DNA of 64,000 bases. It comes from Caldicellulosiruptor obsidiansis OB47 (GTDB taxonomy: Bacteria; Bacillota; Thermoanaerobacteria; Caldicellulosiruptorales; Caldicellulosiruptoraceae). The translations under genes were made by a program, and so were the position numbers. The stretch is taken from NCBI RefSeq assembly GCF_000145215.1, contig NC_014392.1, forward strand, positions 427,501-491,500. The letters are read 5' to 3'. Below are positions 44,023-53,102 of this stretch, one piece after another. The first letter of the stretch is position 1; each line of letters opens with the position of its first letter. Under the pieces are notes generated by a model that was not told the origin of the DNA, made no database searches, and saw nothing but the letters and a program-made list of their open reading frames with translations.

Positions 44023-45192
44023 ATGGAAAGCATTTTAATAAAAAACGCAAAAATATATACAATGGATGAAAAAGGTATCATTGAAAGAGGAGATATACTT
44101 ATCAAAGATGGAAAGATAGCAATGATTGACAATAATATAAATGAATATGCAGATCATGTAATAGAGGCAAAAGACAGGCTTGTCTTTCCAGGGTTTATAG
44201 ATGCGCATTCACACATAGGAATGTGGGAAGATTCTGTCGGGTTTGAAGGTGCTGATGGAAACGAAGACTCAGACCCTGTCACGCCACACCTTAGAGCAAT
44301 TGATGCTATAAATCCGTTTGACAGAAGTTTTGAAGAGGCAATTGAAGGTGGTGTTACATGTGTTGCAACAGGACCGGGAAGTGCCAATGTGATAGGCGGT
44401 CAGTTTTGTGTCATCAAGACGTTTGGCAAGAGAATTGACAAGATGGTTGTAAAAGAACCTGCTGCAATGAAGGTTGCATTTGGGGAAAACCCAAAAAGCG
44501 TGTACCATGAAAAACACCAGATGCCTCAAACACGCATGGCAACTGCTGCAATCTTAAGAGAAGCACTTTTTAAAGCAAGAGAGTACTTAAATAAAAAGCT
44601 TGAAGCTCAGCAGGATGAAGAGAAAGATATGCCAGAGTTTGATATGAAAAGTGAAAGCCTTATAAAGGTTTTAACAAAAGAGATTCCTCTCAAAGCTCAT
44701 GCTCACAGAGCAGACGATATATTTACAGCTATAAGAATAGCTAAGGAATTTGATGTAAATCTTACCCTTGACCATGTAACAGATGGATATTTGATAGTTG
44801 ACGAGCTAAAACAAGAGAATATCCCATGTATTGTTGGACCGAACCTTACTGATAGGTCAAAGGTTGAGCTCAAAAACCTTGACTTCAAAAACCCTGGGAT
44901 ACTTTCTAAAAACGGTATTCTTGTAGCTATCATGACAGACCATCCTGTCATTCCGCAAAAATATCTTGTGCTATGTAGTGCACTTGCATGTAAAAGCGGA
45001 ATGGACGAGATAGACGCTCTAAAAGCAATTACTATAAACCCTGCAAAGATTTTAGGGATTGATAATAGGGTTGGTAGTATAAAAGAAGGTAAAGATGCTG
45101 ATATTGTAGTTTACAAGGGTCATCCTTTTGACATATTTTCTGAGGTTGAATATGTTTTAATTGATGGCAAAGTTGTATATCATCGCAAATAA
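44023..45192 (+). CDS. Metal-dependent amidohydrolase (imidazolonepropionase-like)
   Basis: The 389-residue protein is of the amidohydrolase superfamily. It starts with a beta-sandwich strand set (SILIKNAKIYTMDEKGII...GDILIKDGKIAMI). The metal motif FPGFIDAHSHIGMWEDS follows near residue 60, then GGVTCVATGPGSANVIGGQ, PLKAHAHRADDI with a ligand His, LTLDHVTDGY, and the Asp in AIMTDHPVIP. The C-terminal SIKEGKDADIVVYKGHPF is typical. Substrate is unknown; relatives act on cyclic amides or peptides. GGGAGG lies upstream of ATG 44023, and an in-frame ATG at 43975 overlaps the previous gene. Confidence 0.9.
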   Translation: MESILIKNAKIYTMDEKGIIERGDILIKDGKIAMIDNNINEYADHVIEAKDRLVFPGFIDAHSHIGMWEDSVGFEGADGNEDSDPVTPHLRAIDAINPFDRSFEEAIEGGVTCVATGPGSANVIGGQFCVIKTFGKRIDKMVVKEPAAMKVAFGENPKSVYHEKHQMPQTRMATAAILREALFKAREYLNKKLEAQQDEEKDMPEFDMKSESLIKVLTKEIPLKAHAHRADDIFTAIRIAKEFDVNLTLDHVTDGYLIVDELKQENIPCIVGPNLTDRSKVELKNLDFKNPGILSKNGILVAIMTDHPVIPQKYLVLCSALACKSGMDEIDALKAITINPAKILGIDNRVGSIKEGKDADIVVYKGHPFDIFSEVEYVLIDGKVVYHRK

Positions 45193-45212
45193 AAAAGGGG
45201 AAATCATGCAAA

Positions 45213-45686
45213 ATGAAAGAAATAATATCTTATTCATATGAAGAAACAGTAGCGATTGGATACAATATTGGTAAGAATCTTTTTAAAGGTTCAATTGTAG
45301 CTTTAGAAGGTGATCTTGGTAGTGGAAAAACTGCACTAACACGCGGTATTGCCAAGGCTTTTGGGATTGAAGATATTTCAAGCCCAACGTTTACCATATT
45401 TCATGTCTATGAAGGGAAAGATGACATTTTAGTTTATCATTTTGATATTTATAGAATTGAAGAGACAGAACTTGAGGACATAGGATATGAAGAGTATTTT
45501 TATGGTGATGGTATAGTGATAATTGAGTGGGCTGATAAGTTAAAAAGGCTTTATCCCAAGGAGTGTTTAAAAGTTTGTATTCAAAAGATAGATGAAAATG
45601 TGCGAAATATAGTGATAACCGGTATTGGAGAAAGGTACAAAAAAGTTGAGGATGTGATAGAAAGAGATGAAGATATTGGCGATTGA
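45213..45686 (+). CDS. tsaE: tRNA threonylcarbamoyladenosine biosynthesis ATPase TsaE
   Basis: The 157-residue protein carries a Walker A (LEGDLGSGKTALTRGIAKAF) and the TsaE core (SSPTFTIFHVYEG, VYHFDIYRIE, GDGIVIIEWADKL). It works with TsaB and TsaD in making the t6A base next to the anticodon of ANN-reading tRNAs. It heads a tsaE-tsaB-rimI operon; the 20-base overlap with tsaB suggests coupled translation. tsaD and tsaC are not in this window. Confidence 0.95.
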   Translation: MKEIISYSYEETVAIGYNIGKNLFKGSIVALEGDLGSGKTALTRGIAKAFGIEDISSPTFTIFHVYEGKDDILVYHFDIYRIEETELEDIGYEEYFYGDGIVIIEWADKLKRLYPKECLKVCIQKIDENVRNIVITGIGERYKKVEDVIERDEDIGD

Positions 45687-46332
45687 GACGTCCGGCAAGG
45701 TAGCAAGCGCTGCTTTGCTGGAAGATTGCAAGGTAATTTCTGAGGTGGTTTTAAACACAAAACTTGTTCATTCGGTGATGTTGATTGATTTAATTGATCA
45801 GGTATTAAAAAATGCTTCTGTTAATATTGCAGAGATTGATCTTTTTGCGGTAGCAGTAGGACCAGGATCTTTTACCGGGCTCAGAATAGGTGTTTCAACA
45901 ATAAAAGGTTTTTGCTATGCCACTTCAAAACCCTGTGTAGGTGTTGATACATTGAAAGCTCTTTGTTATAACTTCTGGGCTTGTTCAGATTTTCTAATGC
46001 CTATTTTGGATGCAAAATCACAAAAGGTGTTTACTGGAATTTTCAGATTCGAGGATGGCAAGCTAAAAACATATCATCCAACTTCTATAGTTGATATTGA
46101 AGAAGCAAAAGAGCTTGCAAAAAAGTATAACCCTGTTTTGCTTGGTGAGGGTTTAGATGTTTATGATTTTTCTCAGTTTAAACTTTCACCTAAGTTTTTG
46201 CAGTATCAAAAAGCGTCAAATGTTGGATTATTAGCTTATGAACTTGCACAAGAAGGAGAAGTTATTTCTCATTTTGACCTTGTACCAGTTTACCTTAAAA
46301 AATCGTACGCAGAAAGGGAACAGGGTACATGA
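45667..46332 (+). CDS. tsaB: tRNA threonylcarbamoyladenosine biosynthesis protein TsaB
   Basis: The 221-residue protein is a small ASKHA-fold member: MKILAIETSGKVASAAL at the start, VGPGSFTGLRIGVSTIKG near residue 65, and LLGEGLDVYDF. TsaB is a noncatalytic partner that stabilises TsaD. It starts inside tsaE and ends with a 4-base overlap with rimI. Confidence 0.95.
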   Translation: MKILAIETSGKVASAALLEDCKVISEVVLNTKLVHSVMLIDLIDQVLKNASVNIAEIDLFAVAVGPGSFTGLRIGVSTIKGFCYATSKPCVGVDTLKALCYNFWACSDFLMPILDAKSQKVFTGIFRFEDGKLKTYHPTSIVDIEEAKELAKKYNPVLLGEGLDVYDFSQFKLSPKFLQYQKASNVGLLAYELAQEGEVISHFDLVPVYLKKSYAEREQGT

Positions 46333-46772
46333 CAAAAGGTGTAATAAGAAGGATGACAGAAAAAGACATTGATATGGTACATGAAATAGAAATTTTGTCA
46401 TTCTCTGTACCATGGAGTAAAGAAAGTTTTATAGATGAGGTTAAAAATGAAAATGCGATATACTATGTATATGAAGAGGATAGTAAAGTATGGGGATTTG
46501 CAGGGATGCATCATATAGTAGATGAAGGACACATTACAAATATTGCTGTGCATCCCCAAAAAAGGGGGCAGGGAATAGGGAGACTTTTACTTTCTGCCCT
46601 CATTTCATATGCAAAGGAAAATGGACTTGTTGGTCTTACGCTTGAGGTAAGGAGCAAAAATTATGTTGCTATCTCACTTTACAAAAGCTTAGGATTTGTC
46701 CAGGAAGGTATAAGAAAAAATTATTATTCCGATCCACCAGATGATGCCATAATTATGTGGCTGTGGTTATAG
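46329..46772 (+). CDS. rimI: Ribosomal protein S18-alanine N-acetyltransferase RimI
   Basis: The 147-residue GNAT acetyltransferase has motif A (ITNIAVHPQKRGQGIGRLLLSAL), which binds acetyl-CoA, then LTLEVRSKNYVAISLYKSLGF, GIRKNYYSDPPDDAIIMW, all highly typical of RimI. It acetylates the N-terminus of ribosomal protein S18. It is the last gene of the tsaE operon. Confidence 0.94.
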   Translation: MTKGVIRRMTEKDIDMVHEIEILSFSVPWSKESFIDEVKNENAIYYVYEEDSKVWGFAGMHHIVDEGHITNIAVHPQKRGQGIGRLLLSALISYAKENGLVGLTLEVRSKNYVAISLYKSLGFVQEGIRKNYYSDPPDDAIIMWLWL

Positions 46773-46804
46773 ATTTGTACTTAATACTTCTTCAATTTTT
46801 CTCA

Positions 46805-46963
46805 TTATTTTCTGAGTAATTTGAAGGCATTCTTCTCAACAGCTTGTTGGCAATGGAAACAAACAAGTCCTCTGTCCCCTTCATGCTCATATAAAATTTG
46901 AGCAGCTCTAAAGTCCTTTTTACCCATTTGAATCCAGTCAATGAATTTTTTAGAATCTACCAA
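46805..46963 (-). pseudogene. Truncated HEPN-domain protein
   Basis: On the minus strand, TTG 46963 (with CAGGAG upstream) opens a frame of 52 residues: VDSKKFIDWIQMGKKDFRAA, then QILYEHEGDRGLVCFHCQQA and VEKNAFKLLRK. CFHCQQAVEK is the classic helix of HEPN proteins, which are often toxins or RNases paired with a nucleotidyltransferase antitoxin. Full-length relatives are about 120-130 residues, so more than half is missing. No partner gene is visible. It was likely a HEPN/MNT pair that decayed. Confidence 0.7.
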
Positions 46964-47040
46964 GAAGACTCACTCCTGTTCTGTAGATTAAGTTAGCGAA
47001 TGTGGCTTTGTCATCTTTTAACCTCTGCCACTTTTGCTAT

Positions 47041-48705
47041 TCAAAACCTCTTTGCAAGCTCCATAAATTGGTCTTTCGGAAGTGGTTTGCCAAACAAATA
47101 CCCCTGTCCGAAATCACACTCAAAAGATTTTAGTATCTCAGCCTGCTGACTATCCTCAATACCCTCTGCCACAACTTTTAACTCTAAGATGTGAGAAAGG
47201 TCAATTATACTTTTAGCTATTTTTTGTTCTTTTATATCCTTGTTCATATTTGCTATAAAACTTCTATCAATTTTAACAACGTCAATAGGAAGTTCTTTCA
47301 AATAGTTCAGAGAAGAATAGCCTGTACCAAAATCGTCAAGTAAAACTTTCATACCCTTTTCTTTAAAAGTTTTAAGTGACTTTATGGTATTTTGTGGATC
47401 TGCCATTGCAACTGATTCGGTAATCTCTATTCCTAAATAAGCAGGATCAATATTTGAAGTTTCGATGGTATAAAGTACGTCATCAATAAAATTTGCGCTT
47501 GAAAACTCTCTTAAAGATGTGTTAAATGAGATATAAAAATTGTAATTTACTACTTCTCTTATGTTCTTCAAATCTGAAATGACCTTTGTCACCACCCATT
47601 TACCAATTTGAGTTATTAATCCTGTCTGTTCAGCAATTGGGATGAAAGACATAGGTGGTATAATACCTTTTTGTGGATGTATCCAGCGAATAAGTCCTTC
47701 TGCACCACATAATTGTATTTTTTTAAGATCCACAATTGGTTGATAATATAAAATAAACTGTTCTTCTTCTATAGCTTTTCTCAAATCTGATTCAAATTCC
47801 AGTCTCTGCTGAAGAATATTATCCATTTCCAGACTATAAAAACAGAAAGTGTTTTTGCCTTTTTCTTTGGCAAGCTTTAAAGCTTTATCAGCGTTTGTCA
47901 GAAGCGAGGTGCTATCTTTTCCGTCTGAAGGATATATAGCTATTCCCATGCTTGGTGTGATATAAAAATTATATTTCATTATTTCCCATGATGTAGAAAA
48001 AGAATTAAAGATTTTATAGATGAAATAGTTCAGAATATTGAGATCAGGAAAGCTATAAACTACTATTCCAAATTCGTCTCCTGTCAGCCTTGCCACAAAA
48101 CCATTGGTACCTATTGATTCTTTAAGTTTTTGCGCAATTTCTTTTAGAACAATATCACCAGTTGTATGCCCAAGAGTATTATTTATCTTACCAAAATTGT
48201 CAATATCAATCAATATTAATGCAAACTGCTGTCCTTTAAAATTGGATTCCTTAATAGTCTTTTCAAGTGTAAGCATAAAATGATTTTTGTTTGGAAGACC
48301 TGTTAGCTGGTCAAAGTAAGCAAGTTCTTTTATCTTTTCCTGGTTTTTGGCAAGTTTTTTATACTGGACAACAAGTTTTTCCTGTGTTTTGGAAAGCTCA
48401 GCATTTGTCTTTTGAAGTTCATTTAATGCATTTTGGAGATTATTTTCAGACAGGTAAAGCGAATAGATTTTTTTGCGAATCAGAAAATACAAAAGACTTG
48501 CAGTAACAAGTACAAAGAGCCAGCCTTTGATGATAGAAAACATTGCAAATAGATTTTTGCTAGAAAGAAGTTTAGTTGTCAGCATATCAGATACTAAAAT
48601 CCATATAGCACTTGCAACTGCATATATTATTGATATTTTGGCTGCATAGTTGTTTGCTTTGCAATTTAAATCCTTGTTTTTTTCATACATTTTGATAATC
48701 ACCAC
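47041..48705 (-). CDS. GGDEF/EAL membrane protein, cyclic-di-GMP signalling
   Basis: The 554-residue protein has two membrane helices (about 22-43 and 55-76), a short coiled coil (about 85-125), a GGDEF domain (about 130-290) and an EAL domain (about 300-550). The GGDEF signature reads FVARLTGDEFGIV, with Thr in the first position. The EAL signature reads EGLIRW, with Gly in the second. The substrate and metal loop DDFGTGYSSLNYLKELPIDVVKIDRSFI and the AEGIEDSQQAE loop are intact. Cyclase activity, phosphodiesterase activity or both are possible. It is a single gene, opposite to the tsaE operon. Confidence 0.9.
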   Translation of the reverse strand: MVIIKMYEKNKDLNCKANNYAAKISIIYAVASAIWILVSDMLTTKLLSSKNLFAMFSIIKGWLFVLVTASLLYFLIRKKIYSLYLSENNLQNALNELQKTNAELSKTQEKLVVQYKKLAKNQEKIKELAYFDQLTGLPNKNHFMLTLEKTIKESNFKGQQFALILIDIDNFGKINNTLGHTTGDIVLKEIAQKLKESIGTNGFVARLTGDEFGIVVYSFPDLNILNYFIYKIFNSFSTSWEIMKYNFYITPSMGIAIYPSDGKDSTSLLTNADKALKLAKEKGKNTFCFYSLEMDNILQQRLEFESDLRKAIEEEQFILYYQPIVDLKKIQLCGAEGLIRWIHPQKGIIPPMSFIPIAEQTGLITQIGKWVVTKVISDLKNIREVVNYNFYISFNTSLREFSSANFIDDVLYTIETSNIDPAYLGIEITESVAMADPQNTIKSLKTFKEKGMKVLLDDFGTGYSSLNYLKELPIDVVKIDRSFIANMNKDIKEQKIAKSIIDLSHILELKVVAEGIEDSQQAEILKSFECDFGQGYLFGKPLPKDQFMELAKRF

Positions 48706-48881
48706 AGATTCTAAATAAAATTTTTCTTCTTTTATTTATACCCCAATAAAAGGGAATAAAAACATTTTATAATTTATAATTCTCAGTCAACAAATTTTTT
48801 TATTTCAAAAAAGGGTATAAATGATATATAATTTCTTAAGTATTGCATATCTTATTATTTAGAAAAAGACAGGTGGTTTTA

Positions 48882-51359
48882 ATGATAGTGAAAGCTTATA
48901 TTGATGATTTTAACGAGATAATTGTTATTCTTTCTCAAATGGTTCACTCTGTAAAGAAGGAAGATTTTAAAATATTTTTAAATGAAGAAGAAATAGATAT
49001 AGAAAGAATTGATAAAATAGTTCCTCATTCTGATAGTCCATATGAAGCAGAGATGAGAGGATATGAAATTTGCGAAGAAAAAGGGAAAATCAGGTTTGTT
49101 TTAAAGGAAGGATATTTTGACTATCACCGAAAACCACTAAGTAAACCAGTGTTTGTAATTGGCGAGATGAATAATTGGCAGATTTCACCAGAATGGGAAA
49201 TGACATATTCAAAACTGCGTGGAAGATATGAGCTTATAAAAGATCTGAAAGAGATAAAAATTGGGCAAAAATTTAAATTTGCAGAGGGTGCAAGTCAAAA
49301 ACTTTGGTATCCTCCGGGATTTGGCAACGATATCGTAATAAATGAGTACTTTGACAGAGAATCTGCTTTTACAAATATGATAAAAATAGTTACTTCAAAA
49401 AGACTTTTGCCAAATTTGAAATACAAAATTACTTATAAAACTGAGCATATATGGGCAAGACCAAGGGGAATTTTAACAGCACCAGAGTTTTTTTATCCTT
49501 ATGAACTTGGTATGAAATATGAATCATATGGTACCTACTTTAAACTCTGGGCACCTTCGGCATATAAAGTTAAAATAAAAATATTTGATGAGAGTGAAAA
49601 TTACAGGTTTGAAAAAGAAATGGCTCGAGAAGAAAACGGTGTATGGAATATTTATCTCACTGGTAACTTGAAAAACCATTATTATCTTTATGAGGTCTGG
49701 CATTACAACTATGATGATGACGAAGGGTTTGTTGTGTATGAAGTTCCTGATCCTTACTCAAGAGCTTCTTCCTCAAACTCTCAAAAATCTTTCATATTTG
49801 ACCCGGCAGATATACAAATTGAAGGATGGCAGCAAGATACTTATATCAAGAACATAGAAAAACAACAAGATGCTATAATATATGAAATGCATGTAAGAGA
49901 CTTTACGATTGATAAAACCTCAGGTGTGGAAGAGAGACTCAGAGGAAAGTTTTTGGGACTTTGTCAGCAAAGCTACTACAAAGAAAAGTTTTCAACGGGA
50001 CTTTTACACCTTAAAGAACTTGGAATTACTCATATTCATCTTCTTCCTATTTCTGATTTTGGAAGTGTGGATGACAAAAATCCTGATAAAAAATATAACT
50101 GGGGATACGATCCTGTACTTTATCAGTGTCCTGAGTACTGGTATTCAACAAAAAGCGGAGGAATTGAAGCTTTAAAAGAGCTCAAAACTATGGTTAAAAC
50201 TTTGCATGAAAACAACATTGGAGTTGTAATGGATGTTGTGTTTAATCACACGTACCATATAAAGGGTGGTAGATTTTCTATCTTTGATAAGATTGTTCCC
50301 GGATATTTTTACCGCATAGATGATTATGGCGAATATTCAAATGCAACAGGTTGTGGTAATGAAATTGCAACAGAAAAACCAATGGTTCGAAAATTTATAC
50401 TTGATACAATAATATACTGGGCAGAAGAATTTCATATAGATGGTTTCAGGTTTGATCTCATGGGGCTTATTGATACTCAAACTATGAGAACAATTGCCAG
50501 AGAGGTTCGCAAGAGGAATCCAAAAGCTCTTATTTATGGTGAAGGTTGGGTGATGGGAGATAGTTTGTGTCTTGTGGAAGAAAGAGCAACAATTGAATCA
50601 AGTGCACATAAGGGATATTCCATTGGACTTTTCAATGATAGAATAAGAGATAGTATAAGAGGTGACCTTGACGGGTTCAGAACTGGCTATATGCATGGGA
50701 ACCTTTCGGATGTTGAAAGATTAAAGCAGGGTATAAAAGCAGCTATTGATGATTTTGCCAAAGAACCTGACGAATGTGTTAACTATGTTTCCTGCCACGA
50801 CAATTTAACTCTTTTTGATAAAGCCCAAAAAACTATGGTTGGTGAAGATATATTCTGGATTGACAGGGCGTGTCGACTGGCAAATGCAATTATTTTGACC
50901 TCTCAAGGTATAGCGTTTTTGCATGGTGGAGTTGAATTCAACAGAAGTAAAGGTGGGCATCCAAACACATATAACGCAGGAGATAGCATAAACAAGATTG
51001 ACTGGAGTCTAAAAGAAAAGTTCTATGACACATTTAAGTTTTATTGTGACCTCATAAAGTTGCGAAAAGAACATTTAGCGTTCAGAATGCGCTCATCAGG
51101 TGAAATAAGAAAATATCTAAAATTCTTGCCAGCATCTGATGGCATTGTGGCGTTTTTGATTTCATATCCTTATGATGTGTGGAAAAAAATTATTGTTGCA
51201 TATAATCCTTTTAAAGAAAAAAAGGTCATTGCGCTTCCTGATGGAATATGGAAAATAAAAGCGAATGATGGAGTTATATTTTCAGAAGAAAATGAACAGG
51301 AAGCGATAGGTAGTTTTGAAATTGCACCTAGCAGTCTTTTCATAGCATATCAGGAATGA
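48882..51359 (+). CDS. pulA: Type I pullulanase (GH13), cytoplasmic form
   Basis: The 825-residue protein has an N-terminal starch-binding-like region (about 80-170: PVFVIGEMNNWQ, GQKFKFAEGASQKLWYPPG), a CBM48-type domain (about 210-310: YFKLWAPSAYKVKIKIFD) and a GH13 barrel. The YNWGYDP motif of type I pullulanases is present, as are DVVFNHT, GFRFDLMGLID (nucleophile Asp), LIYGEGW (acid Glu) and VSCHDNLTLFDK. It should debranch alpha-1,6 links of pullulan or glycogen-like glucans. No signal peptide is visible, so it likely acts inside the cell. ATG 48882 has AGGTGG upstream; the in-frame ATG 48843 does not. Confidence 0.93.
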   Translation: MIVKAYIDDFNEIIVILSQMVHSVKKEDFKIFLNEEEIDIERIDKIVPHSDSPYEAEMRGYEICEEKGKIRFVLKEGYFDYHRKPLSKPVFVIGEMNNWQISPEWEMTYSKLRGRYELIKDLKEIKIGQKFKFAEGASQKLWYPPGFGNDIVINEYFDRESAFTNMIKIVTSKRLLPNLKYKITYKTEHIWARPRGILTAPEFFYPYELGMKYESYGTYFKLWAPSAYKVKIKIFDESENYRFEKEMAREENGVWNIYLTGNLKNHYYLYEVWHYNYDDDEGFVVYEVPDPYSRASSSNSQKSFIFDPADIQIEGWQQDTYIKNIEKQQDAIIYEMHVRDFTIDKTSGVEERLRGKFLGLCQQSYYKEKFSTGLLHLKELGITHIHLLPISDFGSVDDKNPDKKYNWGYDPVLYQCPEYWYSTKSGGIEALKELKTMVKTLHENNIGVVMDVVFNHTYHIKGGRFSIFDKIVPGYFYRIDDYGEYSNATGCGNEIATEKPMVRKFILDTIIYWAEEFHIDGFRFDLMGLIDTQTMRTIAREVRKRNPKALIYGEGWVMGDSLCLVEERATIESSAHKGYSIGLFNDRIRDSIRGDLDGFRTGYMHGNLSDVERLKQGIKAAIDDFAKEPDECVNYVSCHDNLTLFDKAQKTMVGEDIFWIDRACRLANAIILTSQGIAFLHGGVEFNRSKGGHPNTYNAGDSINKIDWSLKEKFYDTFKFYCDLIKLRKEHLAFRMRSSGEIRKYLKFLPASDGIVAFLISYPYDVWKKIIVAYNPFKEKKVIALPDGIWKIKANDGVIFSEENEQEAIGSFEIAPSSLFIAYQE

Positions 51360-51390
51360 TATCTTTTTTGCTTTCCAAAAGAAAACTTAA

Positions 51391-51433
51391 GCCGCAGGTG
51401 TAAATAACAAACATAATAGAATGTGCCTGCGGC
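51391..51433. terminator. Bidirectional terminator between pulA and the DUF58 gene
   Basis: GCCGCAGG (51391-51398) and CCTGCGGC (51426-51433) form a GC-rich stem, followed by GATTTTTA on the plus strand. Confidence 0.75.
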
Positions 51434-51442
51434 GATTTTTAC

Positions 51443-52588
51443 TTAGGCTCTGGTGCTTTCTAAAATATTCTGTTTTGCCAGAAAAATTCTTACATTTTCT
51501 GATTCTAAGTTTAAAGCTTTATCATTATATTCAAGAAGGATAATGGTAAACTTAACTCCAAGTGAGGAGTAAAGGAGAATAGAATCTTCCATCTCCTTGT
51601 TCACAAATGAGGTAATTATAAAAAGCTCGCGGAAGTTGTAACTTCTTAAGACCTGATAAAGTAGAACTTCAAAGTATTCGTTTACCTGAATTTTAATGTG
51701 TGCAAGGGTTTCGAGAATTTTTAGAAGCTGATTTGAGTCTTGTGATGGAAGCAGAATTTCAAGCGGCTGCAGGGTTTCTTCATCTACACCATTGCAAACA
51801 AAACCAACTGGAATGTGAGCATCCAAGCATTCTTTTGCCAAGCTTGCTGCAATCTTTATTCCAAACTCAATAGCGTTTTTGTTGAAAACCTCTTTTCTTT
51901 CATACTCTGAACTCTGGACATTCAAAAGTATCAAAGCCTCACCTGATGAGGTGTATTCGTACTTGTTTACCATCAAAGTATTATACTTTGCAGTTGCGTT
52001 CCAGTTTATTCTATTGAAAGAATCAAAAGACTGATACTCTCTTATTCCTGCGAAGTGAAATATATCTTCATAATAATGTCTTTTTACCACAACCTCACCT
52101 GAGAGGCTTGAGCGGGGCAGAAGGTGTTTTTTCAGGTCCAAAAATGCTGGGTAAATGGTAATGTTGGAATTTACATAGTAGCACCTGTCATCTGTCGAAA
52201 GACCGAAAAGGTCTCCTGTCACAAGATAGATCTTGTCGAGCTTATAAAATCCTCTTTTTGTTGCAACAAATCTGTGCCGCCTTACTATTTGCTGGTAAGG
52301 CAGAAAAAAGAAAATGCTGATGTACCTTAGCTTATCTCCCACTACATAATTTTTTGCATTTTCCATGAAAAAGAATGCTGACACTTCAAATTCAGATTTT
52401 ACCCATGGAAGCGGCAGGATCTTACCGTTGTAAATTCTTTCGATAATGTGGATTTCATCACCTTCAGATTTTTTGTTCTCTTCAAAGTGGATTTCATACT
52501 CTACACTTTTGAGTCCAAATTTTTTAGTTATAAAAAAGTTCAGAGCAAATAGCAAAGAACATATTATAAACAACCAGAAAGTTTCCAT
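51443..52588 (-). CDS. DUF58-domain protein
   Basis: The 381-residue protein has an N-terminal membrane segment (about 3-22) and the DUF58 core: KRHYYEDIFHFAGIREYQSFDSFNRINWNATAK is the family signature (DSFNRINW near residue 200), followed by a vWA-like fold with LILLNVQSSE. DUF58 proteins usually stand beside MoxR ATPases and transglutaminase-like genes; none lie next to it here. Function is unknown, possibly assembly of a surface or secreted protein. It is convergent with pulA. Confidence 0.85.
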   Translation of the reverse strand: METFWLFIICSLLFALNFFITKKFGLKSVEYEIHFEENKKSEGDEIHIIERIYNGKILPLPWVKSEFEVSAFFFMENAKNYVVGDKLRYISIFFFLPYQQIVRRHRFVATKRGFYKLDKIYLVTGDLFGLSTDDRCYYVNSNITIYPAFLDLKKHLLPRSSLSGEVVVKRHYYEDIFHFAGIREYQSFDSFNRINWNATAKYNTLMVNKYEYTSSGEALILLNVQSSEYERKEVFNKNAIEFGIKIAASLAKECLDAHIPVGFVCNGVDEETLQPLEILLPSQDSNQLLKILETLAHIKIQVNEYFEVLLYQVLRSYNFRELFIITSFVNKEMEDSILLYSSLGVKFTIILLEYNDKALNLESENVRIFLAKQNILESTRA

Positions 52589-52817
52589 TCAAATAACCTC
52601 GCGCTTTTTTGAGTTTATTTCTATTATATCCCAACCATTTGAATATTAAAACTTAAAAATTTTTCAGAGAATTTGTTGGTGTTAATATCCCTTTTAAAAA
52701 ACTGACCCGAGTGTAATTAATTTTTTGATTTTAGCCCCTTGACTTTTTACCGTGAAAGACAGTAAAATGAAGTTGGTAACTCAATCTGCCAGCAGGATTT
52801 TATCAAAATCTACGGCT

Positions 52818-52846
52818 TTGACAATCTCAAAAATTTATGATATAAT
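52818..52846 (+). promoter_or_regulatory. tRNA-Leu promoter
   Basis: TTGACA (52818-52823, perfect consensus) and TATAAT (52841-52846, perfect consensus) have a 17-base spacer. The tRNA begins 32 bases after the -10 box. Confidence 0.88.
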
Positions 52847-52877
52847 CTATTTTGCTTGAAAATTCAAAGGAAAATGT

Positions 52878-52964
52878 GCCGAAGTGGTGGAACTGGCAGA
52901 CGCGCTGGACTCAAAATCCAGTGGCCGCGAGGCCGTGCGGGTTCGACTCCCGCCTTCGGCACCA
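52878..52964 (+). tRNA. tRNA-Leu, anticodon CAA
   Basis: The 87-base gene has acceptor arms GCCGAAG/CTTCGGC, a long variable arm (TGGCCGCGAGGCCGTG region) typical of class II tRNAs, an anticodon loop CTCAAAA with anticodon CAA, a T-loop GTTCGACTC and an encoded CCA end. Confidence 0.97.
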
Positions 52965-52983
52965 TAATAGGTTTTGAGTATAG

Positions 52984-53025
52984 CCCCTTTTTTTAAACCT
53001 GTACAGGGTTCAAAGAAAAAAGGGG
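52984..53025 (+). terminator. Terminator after tRNA-Leu
   Basis: CCCCTTTTTT (from 52984) pairs with AAAAAAGGGG (53016-53025), with an inner AACC/GGTT stem, followed by TTTTTTATTTTT. Confidence 0.82.
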
Positions 53026-53102
53026 TTTTTTATTTTTGTTTTAAAAGATTAAAAATGGGTAAAAGAAAGTCAGGATGGTATTTGAAGATGGGAGAGCATC
53101 TT

